Source: Wyeomyia smithii (taxonomy: Eukaryota; Arthropoda; Insecta; Diptera; Culicidae). From it: a DNA stretch of 64,000 nucleotides. Of this stretch, positions 57,791 to 64,000 are shown piece by piece. The stretch spans positions 108,244,665-108,308,664 of the forward strand of contig NC_073696.1 of NCBI RefSeq assembly GCF_029784165.1, in the 5' to 3' direction. The translations under genes and the position numbers were made by a program. Numbering within the stretch: position 1 is the stretch's first letter; each line of letters begins with the position of its first letter. Under the pieces are notes generated by a model. The model saw only the letters and a list, made by a program, of their open reading frames with translations, was not told the origin of the DNA and ran no database searches.

Positions 57791-59590
57791 GAGTACCTTG
57801 TAGGCGGCGTTCAGCAACGTGATTGCGCGGTAGTTGCAGCAATCCAACTTGTCGCCATTTATGTAGATGGGGCACACTGTACCCTCCATCCACTCCTCCG
57901 GTACTACCTCCTCCTCCCAAATCTTGGCAATAACCCAGTGTAGCGCCTTAGCCAGTGATTCACCACCGTGTTTTAACAGCTCGCTGGGGAGTTGGTCAGC
58001 TCCAGCGGCTTTATTGTTTTTCAGCCGGCTGATCTCCTCTCTAACCTCCTGGAGGTCAGGGGCTGGGATTCTGTCGTCATCTGCGCGTACACCGAGATTT
58101 ACTACCACTCCGTCGTCGTCCTCTGCTAAATCGCCATTATGGTGCTCATCGTAGTACTGCTTCCACCTGTCAATCACCTCACTCTTGTCCGTGAGAAGGT
58201 TGCCGCCCAGGTCCCTGCACATGTCGGCTTGTGGCCCATAGCCTTTGCGGGAACAGTTCAGCTTCTCGTAGAACTTTCGTGTGTCATTCGCACGGTACAG
58301 TGCCTCCATCGCCTCGCGATCTCGATCTTCCTCCTGGCGCTTCTTCTTCCGTAAGACCGAGTTTTGCCTGTTCCGTGCGCGTCGGTAGCGCTCCACGTTC
58401 GCCCTCGTTTGGTGTTGCAGCATTCTCGCTCGTGCTGCATTCTTCTCTTCCACTAACTGTTTGCACTCGTCGTCAAACCAGTCGTTTCTCCTGTTCGGAG
58501 CCATAGTACCAAGCGCCGCTACAGCAGTACTACCTATGGCTGATCGAATGTTCCTCCAGCCATCTTCAAGAGTAGCTGCGCCAAGATGCTCTTCCTTTGG
58601 TAATGCTGCTTCCAGCTGCTGCGCGTACTCCCGTGCAACCTCGGCGTCCCGTAGTTGCCCGATGTTTGGTCGCGGTGGGCGACTTTGACGCGTGTTTCGC
58701 ATCGTCGAAAGTTTTGAGCGCATGCATACTGCAACAAGGTAATGGTCCGAATCAATATTCGCACTGCGGTAGGTGCGAACGTTGATGACGTCAGAGAAGA
58801 ATTTACCATCGATTAGAACGTGGTCGATTTGGTTCTCCACTTGTAAGTCAGGTGATCTCCAGGTGGCTTTGTGGTTGTCTTTGCGGGGGAAGAAGGTACT
58901 TCTGACTACCATACCGCGGGAGGCTGCAAAGTTCACACATCGTTGGCCGTTATCATTTGATACGGCATGCAGGCTATTCGGCCCAATCACCGGTCTGTAC
59001 ATTGCCTCCCGTCCTGTCTGCGCGTTCATATCACCGATGACGATCTTAACGTCCCGTTGCGGACAGCTATCATACACCTGCTCCAGCTGCGCATAGAACG
59101 CTTCTTTCTCATCGTCGGCTCTTCCTTCGTGTGGGCAGTGCACGTTGATGATGCTGTAGTTGAAGAACCGGCCCTTAATTCTCAACTTACACATCCTCGC
59201 ACTGATCGGCTGCCACCCGATCACGCGTTGACGCATCCTACCCAGCACTATAAAGCCCGTTCCAAGCTCGTTGGTAGTGCCACAGCTCTGATAAAAGGTA
59301 GCCTCTCGATGTCCGCTTTTCCATACCTTCTGTCCCGACCAGCAAAGTTCCTGCAGTGCTACGATTTCGAAGTTGCGTGGATTTAGTTCATCATATATGA
59401 TCCTGTCGCAGCCGTGAAAGCCTAACGATCTGCAGTTCCATGTACCGAGTTTCCAATCGTAGTCCTTATTTCGTCGCCTAGGTCTGTGCCGATTGTTCCG
59501 ATACATCATATGACTCGTGGAGGCGTGAGATAGGAGCTTGTGAGGACCGGAGCTATGTTTGACGCTCCTTCCAAGTTGTCGACTCACCAT
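57743..59590 (-). pseudogene. RTE ORF, endonuclease and first part of the RT
   Basis: Start at MVSRQLGRSVKHSSGPHKL (59590). Endonuclease: KLGTWNCRSLG, IVALQELCWSGQ (E), NVHCPHEGRAD, IGDMNAQTG (D, N), QIDHVLIDGKFF and DSDHYLVAV (D-H), all intact. Linker: NDWFDDECKQLVEEKNAARA. RT begins with LKNNKAAGADQLPSELLKHG, EEWMEGTVCPIYINGDKLDC and YRAITLLNAAYKVLSQIL. Frame is lost near 57760, where the next frame continues at GQYQAGFM. In RTE elements this one protein carries both activities. Confidence 0.88.
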
Positions 59591-59974
59591 TTGAAGCCCA
59601 AGGTTAGGTGTATGCGTGTGTATATATTAGTGCACGCTACCTACCGAGTTATATTGAATAGTAATATTGTTAATAATAGACGTGCGGAATACATCAAACA
59701 CCCAGGCGGTGTTTTAAAATATCATTGTTCTTGGTTGCAGTGACAAGCCCATACCAGAAAAAAGCTTAGTACAAATCGAAAATTGATCTATCGATTTGTG
59801 AAGCTTCTGCGTCAAAAACCTTAGATGCAATGCCTAAAAGTTTTTGATGTTTCATACAGAATAATAGAGACTAAATGAAAAATTTGGAAACAAGGAAACT
59901 TAACTTTCTCTCAGATGGTTCAATAATACAAACCAACTAAAATTTACGTCAACCTGCATTCCCCACAAGAAACA

Positions 59975-61083
59975 AAAGGCACCAGTTGATGTTATATACA
60001 CTAATTCGAAAGCATCATTTGACCGAATTGACCACAAGCTGCTTCTGTGGAAACTTGAACGGTTTTGCTCTTGGGCGATAGGGTTCTTCGTATGCGGACT
60101 GACTCCTGGTTTCGTCCCAGCTTTTTGAGGTTTTCTCCAGGGCTGCAACTTAGGACCTCTTCTGTTCATAATATTCTTCAACGACATCGTCTTGGTGCTT
60201 GGAATCGACTGCAAATGCTGATGATCTGTAATTATATTTAGTAGCTCAACCTGTTTATGACTGCAAACGATTACAAGCGCTGTTGATTACGTTTGTTGAT
60301 CGGTGTTGTCGAAATAGGCTTGTCCTTAGTGTTTCTAAATGTAAAGTTATAACCTTCCACCGAAAAAGTAGTCCGATAGTTTTCAGTTATCCAATCGATG
60401 GGCACGCCCTTAGGAGAGTATCCCAAGTTAACGACCATGGTGTCATACTTGATGCAAAGCTTACTTTCAATCAGCATCGCTCGCCTGTTATCTCGAAAGC
60501 TTCACGTCAACTTGTTCGAGACTTCAGGAATCCTCACTGCATAAATATGTTATTGCTCGTTGGGACGGTCTCTGATAGTGAACGCCTCTTCAATTTGATG
60601 CCTTCATTAGCTAGTGTGGAGTCCACGTGTCGAACGCGTGCAGAAAGGATTTCTACGATTTACAATGTGGGATTTACCTTGGCGGGATCCTGTAAATCTT
60701 CCACCGTATCCTGATCGCAGTCGTCTACCCGCCCAGGCGACACTGGAACGACAAAGGTAAATTCAACAATCTGTATGCAACGACAAGATAATTAACAACG
60801 AAATTGATTCCCCTAGAACACTGTCTGTACTGAACTTTCGGACTTTACAACGAACTCCTTGCCTTCCTGAACTGTTGCAACGAAACTTTCATCGTACTAC
60901 CTTTAAGTGCAACAAACCTCTGACTACCTGTATCCATACCTTTTCTAGTCTGGGAAATTTACTCGAATTGGTAGAACCATCATTTATGTTTGAACGAAAA
61001 ATTACGAATATCTCGCTTTTATAATTTTGACCGCACAACATTAAATCAGACTTTTGTCAGTAAAATAAAATAAATAAATAGAT
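59975..61083 (+). pseudogene. Jockey-like RT remnant
   Basis: Plus strand: VDVIYTNSKASFDRIDHKLL (RT motif A, first D kept), GCNLGPLLFIIFFNDIV (motif B), a broken ADD region near 60220, VDRCCRNRLVLSVSKCKVIT (motif D), SQVNDHGVILDAKLTFNQH (motif E) and later a cysteine-poor tail. Many stops. Ends with a TAAATAAATA tail at about 61065-61083, consistent with the 3' end of a non-LTR insertion. The 145-codon frame at 60283-60714 is only part of it. Confidence 0.75.
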
Positions 61084-61384
61084 CAAATATTGGTCGCAGT
61101 GGTTCAGTTTTTCAGCAGAAATACATCTTGAAATTTAAAATATTATGTATTGCAAACAAGTTGACACACATAACTAATCATTTACACTACGTCTCTAGAA
61201 GTTCTCTTAGATATTGAGGGGATTCAGTCATCTTAACGTAGATACATAAGATGCTCAAAAATCTCTGGTTGAACTTATCGTTAATATGTGCCTATACATG
61301 CGAGAAAGGTCATCTTTGCTGTGAAATTTTGTAATGGAGTGCTCTATTACGAAACCTAAATAGGGAGGATTTCCTTCCTATGGC

Positions 61385-61480
61385 TTCGTTTATGATAAGT
61401 CCCAAACCGTGATGTGACCTTCACTGTAAGTAACAGTAGTCTCCACTGTACTCGGTCCATGACTGGACTCGCCAATTTCT
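61385..61480 (-). pseudogene. RTE C-terminal scrap
   Basis: GTCTCCACTGTACTCGGTCC ATGACTGGACTCGCCA on the plus strand resembles the antisense of the RTE end at 56629-56665 (GTCTCCATTCAACTCGGTCC ATGGCTGCAGCTCGCCA). About 90 bp of the extreme C-terminus only. Confidence 0.5.
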
Positions 61481-62099
61481 GCTATAATCAGTGTTCTGTA
61501 GAGACCAAAGTGAGTGAGATTTTCTGTTATAAAGTGTCGATGAGTTTGTCTACCAGTTGTTGGCCAGTGAATCTGGGACACGAGCTAGTCGACCACCTTT
61601 GTCTTCGACAAAGTTGTTCCTTCTGAAGTGTGCTACAACTTTTCCGAACAATGTGGAATTTTTTTTATTCCAAAATCTTAAATTCACTTTTAAGTGAATT
61701 GATCGAAAAATTGTAACTCTTTTGACATGGAAAATAATTAATGGAACAACTTTACAGAAAGCACTATGACTTTAAAATCATTTTTTTTTGTGTCAAAATA
61801 ATATTGATCACGTTATTGCAGCTTTGGAAACAGTGTGAAGGATCGCGATACCTGAATCCTGCTGATGGAGCTACCATCTTGAATGTAGCTGGCGGGATAT
61901 AGCATTTCATGATTCAGCCGCCCGCTCTGGTTCAGACGCCTTGTTCACTGTCCTTAACATGGGGATACAGCCGCGTACAATCCCCCTTCCCAGTCAGCAC
62001 ACAACCAAAGTTTCCATCGTGGGTTAGTTTTCTATTTGTATTTGTTCATTCATCAACAGGATGATAGGTGCCCCAGCGGTGTAACTTAAAACAAATAAT
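61481..62099. other. No gene recognised
   Basis: AT-rich repeat-like sequence (61610-61820) without coding capacity or clear element ends; then a less AT-rich stretch (61820-62000) without recognisable motif. Confidence 0.5.
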
Positions 62100-62818
62100 A
62101 AAAATATCTCTAGAATATTATAACATATGACAAAACGAATATGAAGCAACAATATTACATTTAGACTAGTCAGATATTGAAAAAAAACGATACGGTCGAT
62201 GAAGGAGCATCCGGGAAAAATTAAAATCGAACAGTGCGGATACTCTGTTGAACAGTCTTTAGAGACCAACTATTGCGCCAAACATGCTGTAGTTAGTTCG
62301 TTGAGCAGGTAGTCGTAGCGTCGAGTTGTTTCGCAGGGCACGAGGTTGCACGTTACGCTCTTCGTCCTGCTCTAAGAGAACAGGATAGTCGATGCGTCCT
62401 TGCAAAAGCTCTGAGGTGAACAATGTCCTGGTAGTGTCTCTATGGACAGACAAGGGCTCCAAACGTATCAAAAAGCAGCGGCTTTCGTAGCTTGAAAGAC
62501 GAAAGAGATCCGTCCAGGGTAGTTTACGAAGAACGAATCCCAAAAAGCGCCGTTGAATTGACTCTAATCTTTTCATACAATTGTTGTAATAAAAATTCCT
62601 CCAACCGAGCAGTACTTTAATATAAAGTGAGATAATGAGCAGTATAATGATTTAAGGCAGTAGACATCACCGAATTCATTAGAAGTCCTGAATATGGAAC
62701 CCAAAACTCTAGAGGCTTCGTTGATGACATACGAAATGTGAAGCTTGAAAGTAAGCTGAGTATCCAGAGTTACGCCCAAATCCTTAGCTTGGCTTGCACG
62801 CTCCATTTCTGTCCCTAA
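62100..62818 (-). pseudogene. Jockey-like RT C-terminal part, left portion of a split copy
   Basis: Reads LGTEMERASQAKDLGVTLDT, QLTFKLHISYVINEASRVLG, CLKSLYCSLSHFILKYCS, MKRLESIQRRFLGFVLRKLP and LRLPAQRTNYSMFGAIVGL. These are the thumb and C-terminal motifs of Jockey elements. Frameshift near 62575. The reading frame continues across the PIF-like insertion into 63845-64000, so the two are one insertion and the element continues beyond the right window edge. Confidence 0.8.
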
Positions 62819-63844
62819 GGGCATCTTCAGCGGTGGCCTATTTTTGGAAAAACTTTATACCAGATTTACACCAGCGAAACCTAAATAGAACCAGCAAATA
62901 TAGACCAACTTTTCGTTCTCCGCACTGGTGTTGTATATCTTGTTGTTTTAAACCGCTGACATCTGTCGCTCTGTCAACAATTCAATATCCCATACTATCA
63001 GTTCCCCATGAGACTTGTTATAATAAAAAGCATTCAATATTCAACAAATAGAATCATGTGCATTTTTACGCACATTAAACGATTACTTTGGCAAGACACT
63101 TTATATCCACAAGACTTTATGGATTTGACGGTTTGACCCGAGCGTCAGTGAAATTTTTCAGGATGGATTGGTATGATCGAAAAATTTCTGCTGCAAGTAG
63201 GGCTTCAGAGGATAGCGAAAAATATTTGATTGCGTAGATATTCATCTTTCGTTTCCTTGTCATCAATCTTTCAGAATCTTGCAGTTCTTTAAACTTGGGT
63301 TTGGTTTTGAGGATATTGCAACAAACCTGCAATGTCTTCGGGAAACATTTTTCTGGCCTCTTGAGCCTCCTCTAGCCTCACTACAACTAAGGCGATTAGT
63401 GAATAGCCAACGTATTTGGCGTGATCCTTCACGGTCGTCCAGAGTTCTCCCTTTCGCTGGTCGGTTTTCTTGATGCCAAGAACGACAAAGCTGTTCAATT
63501 CCTCCTTCGAGAGGCCACAAAAATATATCATGAATTGACATGAACCATTGGTTTTGTTTTTTCTCCAACACTCACAAAACGCTTAATGGAAATAGCTTAA
63601 AATGGGGTAATTAATTGAAAAATGACATTTTACCCAACTATTGGTAGCGTACAAAGCATTTTAGAACGATCTGTTTCTTGTTCCAAAAAGTGACAAAAAT
63701 AGATTAAAACGTATACGTTTCAAAAATTGATCAATTTAGATCTGGTATAAAACAAAATTTACACTACCGGTGCAGCAGTGAATTGGAGCTTGTTCTAAAA
63801 AAAATAGAACAAAACAACGATTTGAACCACCGCTGAAGATGCCC
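62819..63844. mobile_element. PIF/Harbinger-like element with TAA target duplication
   Basis: Starts GGGCATCTTCAGCGGTGG and ends CCACCGCTGAAGATGCCC (exact 18-bp inverted repeats, with further diverged similarity inside). TAA flanks both sides (62816-62818 and 63845-63847), the 3-bp duplication of PIF/Harbinger elements. Removing the element and one TAA rejoins the Jockey frame exactly (YTLLGTEMERAS). No transposase seen; an open frame of unknown nature is inside. Confidence 0.9.
63289..63531 (-). CDS. Uncharacterised open frame inside the PIF-like element
   Basis: 80 codons from MIYFCGLSKEELNSFVVLGI through KGELWTTVKDHAKYVGYSLI, ALVVVRLEEAQEARKMFPED to IAGLLQYPQNQTQV. The composition looks protein-like (amphipathic, charged C-terminal half). 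I do not recognise it as part of a Harbinger transposase or its Myb-like partner. It might be a captured host exon, decayed transposon coding sequence, or chance. Confidence 0.25.
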   Translation of the reverse strand: MIYFCGLSKEELNSFVVLGIKKTDQRKGELWTTVKDHAKYVGYSLIALVVVRLEEAQEARKMFPEDIAGLLQYPQNQTQV

Positions 63845-64000
63845 TAACAAGGTGTATTTGAAATGTCTCGTCTGTTTTTTCCGCGAAAACGGAATTATCG
63901 AACATTTCAGTGGATTGACATCCATGCAGTTCCGATGACACCAATCGGCAAAGATATCTACTTGACGTTAATGGTTAATAAGTGGTCCTAGGTGGCTTCC
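63845..64000 (-). pseudogene. Jockey-like RT, right portion of the split copy, cut by the window edge
   Basis: The minus strand reads WCHRNCMDVNPLKCSIITFS and RKKQTRHFKYTLL up to the PIF-like element. This is Jockey motif D (usual form NxSKCxVITFSRK) directly upstream of the motif at 62818, confirming one interrupted frame. The rest of the RT would lie beyond 64000. Confidence 0.8.

Larger units (their letters stand above)
56560..59640 (-). mobile_element. RTE-clade retrotransposon with full endonuclease and RT
   Basis: A single-ORF element on the minus strand: endonuclease, RT and a short C-terminal domain followed by a very short 3' UTR (about 56513-56580), the layout of the RTE clade. Three frames are needed to read it. 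Related remnants occur at 12835-13960, 42985-43135 and 61385-61480. Little decay apart from two frame lesions. Confidence 0.85.

Noticed and set aside
57775..57920. MGGGGSTGGVDGGYS start of a separate protein
   Set aside because: This stretch is out of phase; the RTE protein is encoded here in the other minus-strand frame.

Overview
The window looks like nuclear DNA of a culicine mosquito, probably Aedes. The grounds are AT-rich DNA packed with nested transposable elements, RTE, I, Jockey/Juan and L1-type non-LTR retrotransposons, tRNA-derived SINEs of the Feilai type, D37-type and Tc1-type mariners, and many MITEs with long inverted repeats. I find no intact single-copy host gene, rRNA or true tRNA. 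All family names come from motifs read by eye; no database search was possible.

Layout. 1-4.2 kb: mariner remnants, a 676-bp MITE with perfect 34-bp inverted repeats, a duplicated dispersed repeat and a second MITE. 4.6-6.3 kb: a non-coding element with CCCAAGTAACAC ends. 6.3-11.3 kb: an I-clade retrotransposon on the minus strand, with an ORF1 (zinc knuckles) and an ORF2 (endonuclease, RT, RNase H) that has lost its RT core. 12.4-14.2 kb: a hAT-type element with an exact 8-bp target duplication that encloses an internally deleted RTE element, itself hit by a MITE. 14.4-17.8 kb: a SINE, a Ty3/gypsy-type integrase fragment between 28-bp direct repeats, and a decayed Jockey RT. 20.4-23.5 kb: a second copy of the CCAAGTAAC element, split by a pogo/Tigger-like element. 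23.8-28.5 kb: a second copy of the dispersed repeat, opened by a MITE, a MITE fragment and a fold-back element that itself carries a mariner. 28.5-33.4 kb: mostly low-repeat DNA with a hAT MITE and a mariner remnant. 33.4-34.9 kb: a 1.46-kb palindrome. 37.2-39.5 kb: a Juan-like retrotransposon without its RT half, abutting a gypsy gag fragment. 40.4-42.1 kb: a nearly complete Tc1 element whose transposase appears to contain a 53-nt intron. 42.2-46.8 kb: mariner and RTE remnants, a candidate Penelope-type hammerhead ribozyme, a core-promoter-like cluster and a minisatellite. 49.3-53.7 kb: a nearly full-length L1-type element next to a TA microsatellite. 54.7-56.4 kb: a tandemly repeated dispersed element split by a SINE. 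56.6-59.6 kb: an RTE element with full endonuclease and RT. 60.0-64.0 kb: Jockey remnants, the last split by a PIF/Harbinger-like element.

These are not cooperating genes but layers of insertions. In several cases the nesting order can be read from target-site duplications, and twice an empty site or a rejoined reading frame confirms it. The non-LTR elements supply endonuclease/RT machinery of the kind that could mobilise the SINEs. The many MITEs would depend on hAT, PIF, pogo and Tc1/mariner transposases encoded elsewhere.
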